64,000 nt of DNA, taken from NCBI RefSeq assembly GCF_012844455.2, contig NZ_JABBCQ020000005.1:124001-188000 (forward strand), written 5' to 3'. Below, piece by piece: positions 33,191 to 42,692 of the stretch (within the stretch, counting starts at the first letter, position 1; the number at the start of each line of letters is the position of its first letter). A model generated the notes under the pieces. That model was not told where the DNA came from. It made no database searches and worked only from the letters and a program-made list of their open reading frames with translations. This DNA is from Comamonas suwonensis. GTDB taxonomy: Bacteria > Pseudomonadota > Gammaproteobacteria > Burkholderiales > Burkholderiaceae_C. The position numbers were made by a program, and so were the translations under genes.

Positions 33191-34738
33191 TTAAAACCTC
33201 GGTAGATCGGGGTGGGCGATCTGCCCGCCGCGCACCAGCATTTTTCCGTACTCAGCGCAGCGGTTGAGTGTGGGAATCACCTTGCCGGGGTTGAGCAGGG
33301 CTTGTGGGTCAAACGCGGCCTTGAGGGCGAACATCTGGGCGTTTTCAGCGGTGGTGAACTGGGTGCACATGCTGTTGAGCTTTTCCACGCCCACGCCATG
33401 TTCGCCCGTCACCGTGCCGCCCATGGCCACGCTGGTCTCCAGAATGTCGGCACCAAACAGCTCGCAGCGGTGCAGCTCGTCTGGGTTGTTGGCATCAAAC
33501 AGAATCAGCGGATGCAGATTGCCGTCACCGGCGTGAAAGACGTTGGCGCAGCGCAGCTGGTATTTCTTCTCCATCTCCTGAATCGCCAGCAGGATGTCGG
33601 CCAGGCGTTTGCGCGGAATGGTCGAATCCATGCACATGTAATCAGGGCTGATACGGCCGCTGGCGGGGAAGGCATTTTTGCGTCCGCTCCAGAAGCGCAA
33701 GCGCTCTTCCTCGCTCTCGCTCACGGTGATGGCCGTGGCACCGGCGGTGCGCAGCACCTCGCTCATGCGGGCGATCTCTTCTTCTACTTCCTCGGGCGTG
33801 CCGTCGCTCTCACACAAGAGAATTGCTTCGGCCGTCAGGTCGTAGCCGGCGCGCACAAAGTCTTCGACGGCGGCGGTCATGGGCTTGTCCATCATCTCCA
33901 GCCCTGCGGGGATGATGCCGGCCGCAATCACGGCGGCAACGGCCGCGCCGGCTTTGCGCACATCGTCAAAACTGGCCATGATGCAGCGCGCGAGCTGGGG
34001 CTTGGGGATGAGCTTGACGGTGACTTCGGTGACCACGGCCAGCATGCCTTCGCTGCCGATCATGATGGCCAGCAAGTCCATGCCCGGCGTGTCCAGCGCG
34101 TCTGAGCCGAATTCGACCGGCTCGCCCTCGATGGTGAAGCCTTTGACCTTGAGCACGTTGTGTACCGTCAGCCCGTATTTCAGGCAGTGCACGCCGCCCG
34201 AGTTCTCAGCCACGTTGCCGCCAATCGTGCAGGCAATCTGGCTGCTGGGGTCGGGGGCGTAATACAGGCCGTAGGGCGCAGCGGCTTCGCTGATGGCGAG
34301 GTTGCGCACGCCGCATTGCACCAGCGCCGTACGGCTATGGGCATCGACGCTCAGAATTTGGTTGAACTTGGCCAGCGACAGCGTCACGCCCATGGGGTGA
34401 GGCATGGCTCCGCCCGACAGACCTGTGCCCGCACCGCGTGCAATGACCGGCGCGCCAATGGCGTGGCAGGCCTTGAGCACGGCCTGTACCTGTGCATAAG
34501 TCTCGGGCAGGCAGACCAGCAGCGGGCGCTGGCGGTAGGCGGTCAGGCCATCGCACTCATAGGGCGTGGTGTCTTCACTCTGGTAGAGCAGGGCATGGGC
34601 TGGCACATGGGGGCGCAAGGCGGCCAGCACCTCGGCCTGGCGCTGGGCGCGCTCAGACAGTTCTGGCTGGCGGTGCGCGGCGTTGGCGGCATCGCTGGAG
34701 GTGGCGACAAGATCGGTGAAGGTGCTGGCGGGCGTCAT
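33191..34738 (-). CDS. FAD-linked oxidase, GlcD family
   Basis: 515 residues. The PCMH-type FAD-binding domain has APVIARGAGTGLSGGAMPHP and CTIGGNVAENSGGVHCLKYG. The C-terminal cap has YQLRCANVFHAGDGNLHPLI and the His-containing VTGEHGVGVEKL. Members oxidise glycolate or D-lactate and feed electrons to a GlcE/GlcF partner or to quinone. No glcE or glcF is adjacent, so a stand-alone D-2-hydroxyacid dehydrogenase is as likely as glycolate oxidase subunit D. A degenerate family 1 repeat lies upstream. Confidence 0.9.
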   Translation of the reverse strand: MTPASTFTDLVATSSDAANAAHRQPELSERAQRQAEVLAALRPHVPAHALLYQSEDTTPYECDGLTAYRQRPLLVCLPETYAQVQAVLKACHAIGAPVIARGAGTGLSGGAMPHPMGVTLSLAKFNQILSVDAHSRTALVQCGVRNLAISEAAAPYGLYYAPDPSSQIACTIGGNVAENSGGVHCLKYGLTVHNVLKVKGFTIEGEPVEFGSDALDTPGMDLLAIMIGSEGMLAVVTEVTVKLIPKPQLARCIMASFDDVRKAGAAVAAVIAAGIIPAGLEMMDKPMTAAVEDFVRAGYDLTAEAILLCESDGTPEEVEEEIARMSEVLRTAGATAITVSESEEERLRFWSGRKNAFPASGRISPDYMCMDSTIPRKRLADILLAIQEMEKKYQLRCANVFHAGDGNLHPLILFDANNPDELHRCELFGADILETSVAMGGTVTGEHGVGVEKLNSMCTQFTTAENAQMFALKAAFDPQALLNPGKVIPTLNRCAEYGKMLVRGGQIAHPDLPRF

Positions 34739-34788
34739 GCCTGCAAATGTAGGGGATGAGCCCGCACAGTGGTGTGAGCTTTATTGCA

Positions 34789-34860
34789 AAGCTGCTTGAA
34801 ATGCGCTGCGCATAAGGCTGTTAAATGCTATTTGAATAATAGCTAACAGCTGTTTATTGG
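34789..34860. repeat. Degenerate family 1 repeat
   Basis: AAAGCTGCTTGAAATGCGCT and TAATAGCTAACAGCTGTTTA resemble the arms of the dispersed palindrome but pair poorly. It lies between the 5' end of the GlcD-like gene and the 3' end of the receptor gene. Confidence 0.4.
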
Positions 34861-34877
34861 TAAGCGTCGAAGGCTTT

Positions 34878-35996
34878 TTATTCTCTGAATTGACCGCCGG
34901 AATCAATCATGGTCAGCCCCACATAGCTGGAGCCTGTGCGTGGCGCGGCAAAGCGCAGGCTCATGGCGCCGTAGCGAATTTCGCCCATGGCATCGAGTGC
35001 GGTGGTCAGCGCTGCGCGACTGGTGGCAGGGCTGGCTTTGCGCAGACCATCGAGCAGGGTACGGGTGTTGAGAAAAACCTCCAGCCCCAGATAAGACGCA
35101 GGCGGCATGCCGCTGTGGCTGACGAGCTGCTGGTAATCCTTGACGGCAGGCACCGCACCCTTCCACGGGCTGGGCACCAGCGTGGTGAAGGCAATGCCGC
35201 GTGTGTACGGTCCCAGTCCCTGCACCACGGCACGGTTGGCCTGTGCGGCCAGGTTGTAGAACGGAGCGGTGATGTGGGCCTGCCTTGCCATGGTGATGAG
35301 GCCAATGGTGGCAGGGGTGCCAGCCAGCACGATGACGCCTTGCAGATCGGACTGGGCGGCCAGTTGCTTGGCCAGGTCTGGGGTATTGGCGCCTGATGGC
35401 TCCACAGCCAGGGTGGTTATTGGTTTCAAGCCCTTGGCGGTGAAGGCGGTCATTGCGATCTGCAGGCCGTCTTTACCAAAGCCATCATTTTGATAAACGA
35501 TGACAACACGTTGAAGTCCAAGAGTCTGCATTTGCTGCAGCATGGCGGTGATTTCAGCCTGCGTGGTGGCGCGCAGCGGGTAAGCGTGGCGGCCTGGTTG
35601 CTGGCGCATATTGCCGGCACCGGCAATCACGCCGACCAACGGGGTCTGGCCCTGCTGTACTTCGGGCTGCATGGCGGCGCAGCTGGCCGTGCCCCAGCAG
35701 TTGAGCAGGGCGACAGCACCCTCCTGAGTCAGCTGGCGTGCATTGCTGGCGGCGCGCTGCGGTTCATAGCCATCGTCCAGCACCTTGAGGGTCAGTTGCC
35801 GCCCGCTCAGGCCCCCTTGCTTGTTGAGTGCATCAATCTGGGCTTGCATGATGGCCAGCCCTTCCTTGCCGGCCTCGGCCTGCGCTCCGGAGAGGGGCAG
35901 GCTGGTGCCGATGGTGATGCTGCTTTCCTGTGCGTGCAGCGACAGGGCGGTGGTGGCGGCGGCCAGAAGCCAGGCGCTGCGCAATAGGGATTGCAT
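34878..35996 (-). CDS. ABC transporter substrate-binding protein, LivK type
   Basis: 372 residues from MQSLLRSAWLLAAATTALSL (signal peptide, cut near LHAQE), with GAGGAG before the ATG; a start 15 codons earlier is unlikely. ITIGTSLPLSGAQAEAGKEG opens a Peripla_BP_6 fold, and LKVLDDGYEPQRAASNARQL and VVIVYQNDGFGKDGLQIAMT follow. It is a near relative of the receptor at 61135-62310, sharing the DDGYEP and YQND blocks. No transporter genes are adjacent, so the ligand and partner permease are unknown. Confidence 0.85.
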   Translation of the reverse strand: MQSLLRSAWLLAAATTALSLHAQESSITIGTSLPLSGAQAEAGKEGLAIMQAQIDALNKQGGLSGRQLTLKVLDDGYEPQRAASNARQLTQEGAVALLNCWGTASCAAMQPEVQQGQTPLVGVIAGAGNMRQQPGRHAYPLRATTQAEITAMLQQMQTLGLQRVVIVYQNDGFGKDGLQIAMTAFTAKGLKPITTLAVEPSGANTPDLAKQLAAQSDLQGVIVLAGTPATIGLITMARQAHITAPFYNLAAQANRAVVQGLGPYTRGIAFTTLVPSPWKGAVPAVKDYQQLVSHSGMPPASYLGLEVFLNTRTLLDGLRKASPATSRAALTTALDAMGEIRYGAMSLRFAAPRTGSSYVGLTMIDSGGQFRE

Positions 35997-36131
35997 ATCT
36001 CTCCTCCTCGTTGTTATCAGCCCATGGTGGTTGGGCTGCAACAGCTGAGGGAGAGGGCAACCGTGGCTATGTCGGCTGGTGGCGACGTTATGCTGTTTTG
36101 ACCCCCGTATGGCTTGGTCATTTGACCGGGG

Positions 36132-38051
36132 TCAGCGTCTTTCCAGCATCCACAGGCGCTTGCTGGCACGGGTCATGGCAACGTAGAGCATGTTGCGCTC
36201 CGGGTCGCTCGCATTGGGCGAGAGATGCCTGCTATCGACGAAGGGCACAGCGACGAACTCATATTCATGGCCTTTGCTGCGCTCCACCGTGAGCAGTTGC
36301 AGGCTCGGCTTTTCCTGGCGCTGATGCTGTGCAATGCTCGACTGGATCATGAGGCTCAGACGGCCCAGGAATTCATCGACGGAAAGACCGGTGCAGATGC
36401 GTGACAGCGCTTTCAGGCTTGCCAGGCACTGGCGCAGTTCGTCCTGACTGATGGGGGCCTGCGCGAAGAATTGCCGCATCAGAGGGTGCTGACACAGCCG
36501 CCCTGCATCGGCGCATTGGTCAGCGGGCAGGGCTAGCAGCTGGGCAGCAGGCGAGTCTGATGTGATGTGGGCGGCAAAGAAGCGGCGCATGGCGGCCTGC
36601 TGGCCCATGAGTTCGGCGGCAATGCGCAGCGTGTCGGATTCAGGAGGTACCTCGCCCAATGCGCCCATGTCGAACAGGCCGTTGGCCAGCAGGTCACGGT
36701 CGGGCGAGGCGGCATGGCGCACGTAGCGCATCAGCCCTTCGGCTGCGCTGTTCAAAATACCTTGTGAGAGCCGCGCGCTGCCGCTGCAGCCTTGCATGGC
36801 CCACAGCATGGCCAGCACCAGAGCGATGTCGCGGCGCTGGTAGAAGCGCTGCATGCCCTTGCAGGCATAGTGCACGCCTTCATGGGCGAACAGCCATTCG
36901 AGCAGCACCGAATCTTCGGGCGAGCGCAGGATGATTCGCAGCACGGCGGGCGGGTCTTGTGGCTTGCGGGGCAGGCGGGCCACCGTGGCATGGATATCCA
37001 GCAATTGCCGTGCGCAGTCCTCATCATCGCCGTGGCGATGCTCGAACCATGCCGCAGCATTGCGGTAGTGGGCGTCGAACTCCACGCTGAAGAACCGGTT
37101 CAGCTGCTGGCAGATGGCGGGGCCGAAGCGATAGGTCGTGTTGAGTGTGCTCTGGGCCGTTCCGGCGGGTAGCTCTTGCAGAATGCGCTGGGCACCGTCT
37201 CCAAAAACAGAGGATGCACCCGGCAGGATGTGCTGGTTGAAGTCGCCCACACCGATGAAGCTGCCGTTGCCACGCGCCAGGTGGCGCAGCACCAGCAGTG
37301 CGGCTTCGTCCAGGTCTTGCAGCTCGTCGAACAGCACCGCATCGAAGCGGCCTTGCAGTGGCGCGAAGTAGGCATTGAAGTCCAGTGCGGCCAACTGGCA
37401 GGCCAGCGCATAGGTGCAGTCGCCGGGTGCGTAGAACAGTGGCTCCTGAGTGGGGCCTGCGCGCAGCCGCTCATAGCTGCGCAACAGTCGGTACAGGCCG
37501 TAGTCCATTGCGTTGTCGCGGCAATAAGCCAGCGCGCCAAGGCCGCTGTCCTCGATGCTGAGCTCCAGCATGCGCTGCTTGGCCTGTGCCTCGAAGGCGA
37601 GAAAGGCGCTGATGTCCAGAGGGCGGGCGAAGTAGTCGGCCAGCTCGGGGATGTCTATCTCTGCGTGCCGTTCGACCTCTTGAGACAGTGCTCCCTGCGC
37701 CTGAGCGATGAGCAGGTTCTTTTCCAGATCGGAGGAGAGAACGGGAACAGGGTCGCCTTGCTCTTGGAGCATCTGGGCGCACAGCTGCTCCAGTGTGAGC
37801 AGATGCAGGTCTTCGAGCTGCACGGCGGTGAACCGGGTCAGCCGTGCCTGAATAGCCTTGATGCCGGCTTCCGAGTAGGCCAGCATCAGCACGTTGCGCG
37901 CGCCCTTGGTGTGGATCAGGTCGGCAGCCTTGATGGCCAGCGTGGTTGTTTTGCCTGTGCCGGCCAAGGCACGGATGAGCAGAGAGGGCGCTTCGCTGTT
38001 GAGTGCCTGGTTCTGGTCAAGGCCGGGGTAATGCCTGGGCTGAAGGTTCAT
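36132..38051 (-). CDS. UvrD/Rep-like superfamily 1 DNA helicase
   Basis: 639 residues from MNLQPRHYPGLDQNQ, chosen because GGAG precedes it at eight bases; an ATG five codons earlier has none. Motif I is IRALAGTGKTTTLAIKAADL (about 30), motif II is VLFDELQDLDEAALLVL, motif III/IV is around GVGDFNQHILPGASSVFGDG, and motif VI is NMLYVAMTRASKRLWML at the end. The order fits an ATP-driven 3'-to-5' helicase, but the protein is shorter than UvrD and lacks the usual C-terminal extension. The segment between motifs IV and V is poorly conserved to my eye. No repair partner is adjacent. Confidence 0.82.
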   Translation of the reverse strand: MNLQPRHYPGLDQNQALNSEAPSLLIRALAGTGKTTTLAIKAADLIHTKGARNVLMLAYSEAGIKAIQARLTRFTAVQLEDLHLLTLEQLCAQMLQEQGDPVPVLSSDLEKNLLIAQAQGALSQEVERHAEIDIPELADYFARPLDISAFLAFEAQAKQRMLELSIEDSGLGALAYCRDNAMDYGLYRLLRSYERLRAGPTQEPLFYAPGDCTYALACQLAALDFNAYFAPLQGRFDAVLFDELQDLDEAALLVLRHLARGNGSFIGVGDFNQHILPGASSVFGDGAQRILQELPAGTAQSTLNTTYRFGPAICQQLNRFFSVEFDAHYRNAAAWFEHRHGDDEDCARQLLDIHATVARLPRKPQDPPAVLRIILRSPEDSVLLEWLFAHEGVHYACKGMQRFYQRRDIALVLAMLWAMQGCSGSARLSQGILNSAAEGLMRYVRHAASPDRDLLANGLFDMGALGEVPPESDTLRIAAELMGQQAAMRRFFAAHITSDSPAAQLLALPADQCADAGRLCQHPLMRQFFAQAPISQDELRQCLASLKALSRICTGLSVDEFLGRLSLMIQSSIAQHQRQEKPSLQLLTVERSKGHEYEFVAVPFVDSRHLSPNASDPERNMLYVAMTRASKRLWMLERR

Positions 38052-38117
38052 GCAGTGATACTCCATCGTCGTTATGCATGGCGCAGCCCATGCAAAGGGT
38101 GCTTCTTGGAGCCGTCC

Positions 38118-39020
38118 TCAGCTCATGGCCTTGCGCAGCCACTCGGCAAAGGCCGCGCATTCCCAGCGGTCCATGATGCCGGTCTTCCAGCACAGGTAAT
38201 GGGCATGCGGGCTGTGGGCATCGGTGTCGAACAGACGTACCAGCGTGCCGTTCTCCAGCCAGGGCGCGCCCAGTTTGTGGCGCACCAGTGCAATGCCCAT
38301 GCTGGCGGATGCGGCGTCGCACATCAGGCCAATGTCGTTGAATTGCGAGCCTTCGTTGGGCTCGGCCATGTCGAGGCCGGTGGCTGCAAACCAGGTGCGC
38401 CAGGGCTCCAGCGGGCTGCGCAGCAGCGGCATGCCTTCAAGGTCTTCTGGCCGCTCGAAAGGGCCATGTTCCCGGATGAAGCTGGGGGATGCCAGGGGCG
38501 TGATGGTGTCGCGTGCCAGCTCGATATGCTCCACATCGGCATAGTGACCTGCACCAAAGCGCACCATCAGATCGGCATCTTCTGCGATCACGTCCAGCAG
38601 CGGAATCGAGACTTGCAGCGCAATGTCGATCTCCGGGTAGGCCTCGGTGAATTGGCGCAGACGCGGGATCAGAATCACGCGCGCAAAGGTCGGGGTGACG
38701 GCCAGTTTCAGGCGTCTGCGCCCCGGGGATGCGGCTGCGCCGGGAAAGCGCTGCAGCGCGCCCAAACCTTCGCGGACATGGGCCAGATAGGCGATGCCGT
38801 CTGTGGTCAGCGAAAAATCCGCCCGACCAAACAGGCGCGAGCCCAGCATCTGCTCCAGCTGCTTGACCCGGTGGCTGACGGCGCTGGGCGTCACGCACAG
38901 CTCCTCTGCCGTTTGCGTGACTGAACGCAGCCGTGCCAGGGCCTCAAACGTCAGCAGGCACTGGATCGGCGGAATGCGCCGGGCGGTGATGCTGTTCAAG
39001 GCGCTGGGGCTGCGGGTCAT
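38118..39020 (-). CDS. LysR family transcriptional regulator (GcvA-like)
   Basis: 300 residues from MTRSPSALNSITARRIPPIQ, with GGGA ahead; the frame extends 27 codons upstream into purU without a start signal. The helix-turn-helix reads FEALARLRSVTQTAEELCVT, then PSAVSHRVKQLEQMLGSRLF. The effector domain follows (KLAVTPTFARVILIPRLRQF). The target is not evident: both neighbours are on the same strand and there is no divergent partner. It starts 24 bp after the purU stop, so it may be co-transcribed with purU. Confidence 0.88.
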   Translation of the reverse strand: MTRSPSALNSITARRIPPIQCLLTFEALARLRSVTQTAEELCVTPSAVSHRVKQLEQMLGSRLFGRADFSLTTDGIAYLAHVREGLGALQRFPGAAASPGRRRLKLAVTPTFARVILIPRLRQFTEAYPEIDIALQVSIPLLDVIAEDADLMVRFGAGHYADVEHIELARDTITPLASPSFIREHGPFERPEDLEGMPLLRSPLEPWRTWFAATGLDMAEPNEGSQFNDIGLMCDAASASMGIALVRHKLGAPWLENGTLVRLFDTDAHSPHAHYLCWKTGIMDRWECAAFAEWLRKAMS

Positions 39021-39043
39021 GCAAAAAGTCCCAAGCCTGAGGG

Positions 39044-39892
39044 TCAGCGGAAGACTACGGTCTTGTGACCGTTCAAGATCACGCGGCGCTCGCTGTGCCA
39101 CTTCACGGCGCGGGCCAGCACCTGGCTTTCGGTGTCGCGGCCACGGGCGGTCAGGTCTTCCACCGTGTCGGTGTGGTCGGCACGGGCGACGTCCTGCTCA
39201 ATGATCGGACCTTCGTCCAGGTCAGCCGTCACATAGTGAGCGGTAGCGCCGATCAGCTTGACGCCGCGGTCATGCGCCTGGTAGTAAGGCTTGGCGCCCT
39301 TGAAGCTGGGCAAAAAGCTGTGGTGGATGTTGATGGCACGGCCAGACAATTTCTTGCACAGATCGTTGGACAGCACCTGCATGTAGCGGGCCAGCACGAC
39401 CAGCTCCGCGCCTTCCTCCTGAATGATCTCGTACTGGCGCTCTTCGGCCTGGGCCTTGGTCGCAGCCGTCACAGGAATGTGGTGGAAGGGAATGTTGTAG
39501 CTCGCCGCCAGTTGATAGAACTCGCGGTGGTTGCTGAGGATGGCCTTGATCTCGATAGGCAGCAGACCCGACTTCCAGCGGAACAGCAGGTCGTTGAGGC
39601 AATGGCCTTCCTTGCTGACCATGATCACGGTCTTCATCCGCTCAGCTTTGGAGTGCAAACTCCACTGCATTTGATATTGATCAGCTAATTCAGCGACAGA
39701 TGCTTTAAGAGCGGCGGGGTCCTTGCCGTCACAGGCAAACTGCACGCGCATGAAAAACAGGCCAGTCACCGTGTCGTTGTACTGCGCTGCTTCTTCAATA
39801 TTGCCGCCTTGTTCGAGCAAAAAGCCCGAAACGGCATGCACCAGGCCCAGTCGATCTGGGCAAGATAAAGTCAAAATATAGGCTTGGGTCAT
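39044..39892 (-). CDS. purU: Formyltetrahydrofolate deformylase
   Basis: 282 residues from MTQAYILTLSCPDRLGLVHA; the longer frame overlaps the divergent PAS/EAL gene. An N-terminal ACT domain (about 1-85) precedes a formyltransferase-like hydrolase domain with the catalytic Asn/His/Asp set: IPFHHIPVTAATKAQAE, INIHHSFLPSFKGAKPYYQA and ATAHYVTADLDEGPIIEQDV. It hydrolyses 10-formyl-THF to formate and THF, balancing one-carbon pools with glycine and methionine. The start faces the signalling gene 51 bp away. Confidence 0.95.
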   Translation of the reverse strand: MTQAYILTLSCPDRLGLVHAVSGFLLEQGGNIEEAAQYNDTVTGLFFMRVQFACDGKDPAALKASVAELADQYQMQWSLHSKAERMKTVIMVSKEGHCLNDLLFRWKSGLLPIEIKAILSNHREFYQLAASYNIPFHHIPVTAATKAQAEERQYEIIQEEGAELVVLARYMQVLSNDLCKKLSGRAINIHHSFLPSFKGAKPYYQAHDRGVKLIGATAHYVTADLDEGPIIEQDVARADHTDTVEDLTARGRDTESQVLARAVKWHSERRVILNGHKTVVFR

Positions 39893-39943
39893 AGCTCGAC
39901 GATTGTCGCAGCAAGGCGAGGACCCTGCGGACAAAGGAAATTC

Positions 39944-42661
39944 ATGAAAAGCGATGGAGGCCATTCTCGCCTCACACCCTGGGTGATTGTCACCCTCTAT
40001 GTGTGTGCGGGAATGATGTGGTTGGGCGCTCAGGCAAGCGTGCTTGACTATTTTGCGGTATCGCTCAATCGCCAGTCGCTGCGTTGGCAGATAGGCTTGT
40101 TTCTAGTTTGGTTGCTGGTGACTGCGCTGGTGGCCCTGTGGTTCATGCAGCGCAAGCGGCAAGCTGACCAGCGCAGCCGGGAAACGGCGCAGGAGCTGGA
40201 GCTGATCGTGCGTTACGCACCGGCCGGTATGGCCCGAGTGCACCTGGGCGGCGGCAAAATTGCCTGGGCCAATGCCAAGCTGGCTGGCTGGCTGGGCTGC
40301 AGCGTGGAGTCTCTGCGCGGTCAGGACTTTCGCGTTCTGGTGCCTGCTGACGACAAGGAAGAAATCGCCCTGCAGCTTGAGCGCCTGCTCGACGGCAGCA
40401 CCAACTACTACCAGGCTCTGCGCAGCTGCGTCAACGCCGCCACCGGCAAGGTCACGCCTGTGTTGTGCACCACCAGTCGCGTGGCGTCCTCGGGTGTGGG
40501 CGGGCCGGTGGCCTTGGTCTGTGTGCTGCAAGACTTAAGCGAGATGGTGAATGCGCGCAATGCCATGGTGCGCAGTGAAACCATGCTGCGCATGGCGCTG
40601 GAAGGCAGCGGTAATGGCGTCTGGGAATGGGATGCGCTGGCGTTGCGCCTGAACTTTTCTTCGGGCATGGGCGCCTTGCTGAAATATCAGGGCCAGGACC
40701 TGGCTGCGGACTTTGATTTCTACCAGCGCCTGCACCCCGAAGATGCAGCGGCGGCACGCCTGCAGGTGGATCAGGCGCTGGAGCAGGGCAGCATGCTGGT
40801 GCTGACGGCGCGGCTGTTGTGCTTTGATGGCATGTACCGCTGGTTTCGCGCCCGTGGTCAGGCCCACAAAGATGCGGATGGCCGATTGCTGCGCATTTCA
40901 GGCCTGCTGTCTGATCAGACCGCCAGCCGCGAGGCCGATGAGCGCCGCCGACTTGCATCCACCGTGGTGGAAAACACCATCGAGGGCGTGGTGGTGACCG
41001 ATGCGTACAGCCGCATTCTCTCGGTCAATCGCTCTTTCACGCGTCTGCTGGGTTTTTCTGAAGAGGAAATGCTGGGCCAGACCCCGCGCATGTTCAAATC
41101 CGGCCGTCACGACAAGGCGTTTTACGACGCCATGTGGGCAAGAATGCGCTCCCATGGGCACTGGCAGGGCGAGATCTGGAATCGCCGCAAGAGCGGGGAA
41201 GTCTTTCCCGAGCGCATGTCGCTGAGCGCGGTCAAGGATGCCAACGACCATGTCACCCATTACGTCTGCATGTTCACCGACATCTCGGCCGAGAAGGCGC
41301 GTGAGCAGCAGCTGGAGTTTCTCGCGCACCGTGATGTGCTGACCGGTCTGCCCAATCGCTCGCAGTTCAGCCTGATGCTGGGCAATGCGCTGGCGGACAG
41401 CCAGCTCACCGGTGCGGGCATGGGGGTGATTCTCTTCAATATTGACCGCTTCAAGGACGTGAACGACAGCTACGGTCACTCCATTGGCGATGAGGTGCTC
41501 AGGCATGTATCGCATCAGATGCAGGCCGCCTTGCGCTGCGGCGACATCATTGGTCGACTGGCCGGGGATGAGCTGTGTGTGGTAGCCAATTCCCTCCCTA
41601 GCCGCCAAGCCGCCATAGAGGTGACAGAGCGTTTGATGGCTGCTGCGGGCAAACCATGGACCACACCAGATGGCCTGTCGGTCGTGGTCAGCGTGAGCGC
41701 TGGTATTTGTCTGTACCCCGAGCATGCACAGACTGCCGAGGATTTGCTGCAAGGCGCCCATGCCGCAGTGTATGGGGCCAAGAGCCGAGGCTCCAACGCC
41801 TGGTGCTTCTTCCATGAAGACATGACGCAGGCCGCACGTGAGCGCCTTGAGCTGGAGGCGCGGCTGCGTCGTGCGCTGGATCAGGGCCATATGCGCCTCT
41901 ACTACCAGCCTCAGATTGATTTGCAGACCGGCCGCCTGATGGGCGCTGAGGCGCTGCTGCGCTGGCTGGACCCTGAAGAGGGCCTGATTTCTCCGGCGCG
42001 CTTTATTCCGGTGGCCGAAAGCTCGGGCGTCATCGGTCCGCTGGGGTTGTGGGTGCTGGGCGAGGCTTGCCGTCAGGGCCAGCAATGGCGTACTGCGGGC
42101 CTGCCCGATCTGACGATTGCCGTGAATGTCTCGTTGCACCAGTTTCTGCTCACGGATCTGGTGGGCGCGACGAACCAGGTGCTGGCGGAATCCTGCTTTC
42201 CGGCGGAGTTCCTGGAGCTTGAAATCACCGAAAGCGCACTGGCCGAAAAGCCTGAAGACGCGCTGGCCGTGCTCACCCGTCTGCGTGAACTGGGCCTGCG
42301 CCTGGCCATTGATGACTTTGGTACGGGATATTCGTCTCTGGCTCACCTCAAGCGCTTTCCGCTCGATCTTCTCAAGATCGATCAGGGCTTTATCCGCGAC
42401 ATTCCCCATAGCGCGGACGACATGACCATCAGCAGCTCAGTCATTGCACTGGGCCACGCCATGGGTCTGAAGGTGCTGGCCGAGGGGGTGGAAACGCGCG
42501 AGCAGCTGGCATTTTTGCAGGAAAAAGGCTGCGACTACTTTCAGGGCTACCTCTGCAGCCGCCCCGTTCCGGCGGAAGACTTCACGCGGCTGCTGGAGAA
42601 AGCGCGTGACGGCCTGCCGCTGGTGGATATCGCTGTGGCTGCCGAGCCTGTGGTGATTTGA
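39944..42661 (+). CDS. Membrane-bound PAS-PAS-PAS-GGDEF-EAL signalling protein (probable c-di-GMP phosphodiesterase)
   Basis: 905 residues from MKSDGGHSRLTPW, with AAAGGA ahead. Two membrane helices (WVIVTLYVCAGMMWLGAQAS; IGLFLVWLLVTALVALWF) are followed by three PAS domains at about residues 80-195, 205-320 and 325-445. The GGDEF domain is degenerate: its active-site loop reads RLAGDELCVV, AGDEL instead of GG(D/E)EF. The EAL domain keeps MGAEALLRW and AIDDFGTGYSSLAHLKRFPL, then DLLKIDQGF. It probably degrades cyclic di-GMP in response to signals read by the PAS domains, with the GGDEF part regulatory (inference). Confidence 0.92.
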   Translation: MKSDGGHSRLTPWVIVTLYVCAGMMWLGAQASVLDYFAVSLNRQSLRWQIGLFLVWLLVTALVALWFMQRKRQADQRSRETAQELELIVRYAPAGMARVHLGGGKIAWANAKLAGWLGCSVESLRGQDFRVLVPADDKEEIALQLERLLDGSTNYYQALRSCVNAATGKVTPVLCTTSRVASSGVGGPVALVCVLQDLSEMVNARNAMVRSETMLRMALEGSGNGVWEWDALALRLNFSSGMGALLKYQGQDLAADFDFYQRLHPEDAAAARLQVDQALEQGSMLVLTARLLCFDGMYRWFRARGQAHKDADGRLLRISGLLSDQTASREADERRRLASTVVENTIEGVVVTDAYSRILSVNRSFTRLLGFSEEEMLGQTPRMFKSGRHDKAFYDAMWARMRSHGHWQGEIWNRRKSGEVFPERMSLSAVKDANDHVTHYVCMFTDISAEKAREQQLEFLAHRDVLTGLPNRSQFSLMLGNALADSQLTGAGMGVILFNIDRFKDVNDSYGHSIGDEVLRHVSHQMQAALRCGDIIGRLAGDELCVVANSLPSRQAAIEVTERLMAAAGKPWTTPDGLSVVVSVSAGICLYPEHAQTAEDLLQGAHAAVYGAKSRGSNAWCFFHEDMTQAARERLELEARLRRALDQGHMRLYYQPQIDLQTGRLMGAEALLRWLDPEEGLISPARFIPVAESSGVIGPLGLWVLGEACRQGQQWRTAGLPDLTIAVNVSLHQFLLTDLVGATNQVLAESCFPAEFLELEITESALAEKPEDALAVLTRLRELGLRLAIDDFGTGYSSLAHLKRFPLDLLKIDQGFIRDIPHSADDMTISSSVIALGHAMGLKVLAEGVETREQLAFLQEKGCDYFQGYLCSRPVPAEDFTRLLEKARDGLPLVDIAVAAEPVVI

Positions 42662-42692
42662 GCGTCAGTTGCCGATACGCTAATTCGTGGAA

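Noticed and set aside
39665-39712. Possible family 1 repeat inside purU
   Set aside because: The protein segment (AELADQYQMQWSL) aligns with the ordinary PurU ACT-to-catalytic linker; no arms pair.
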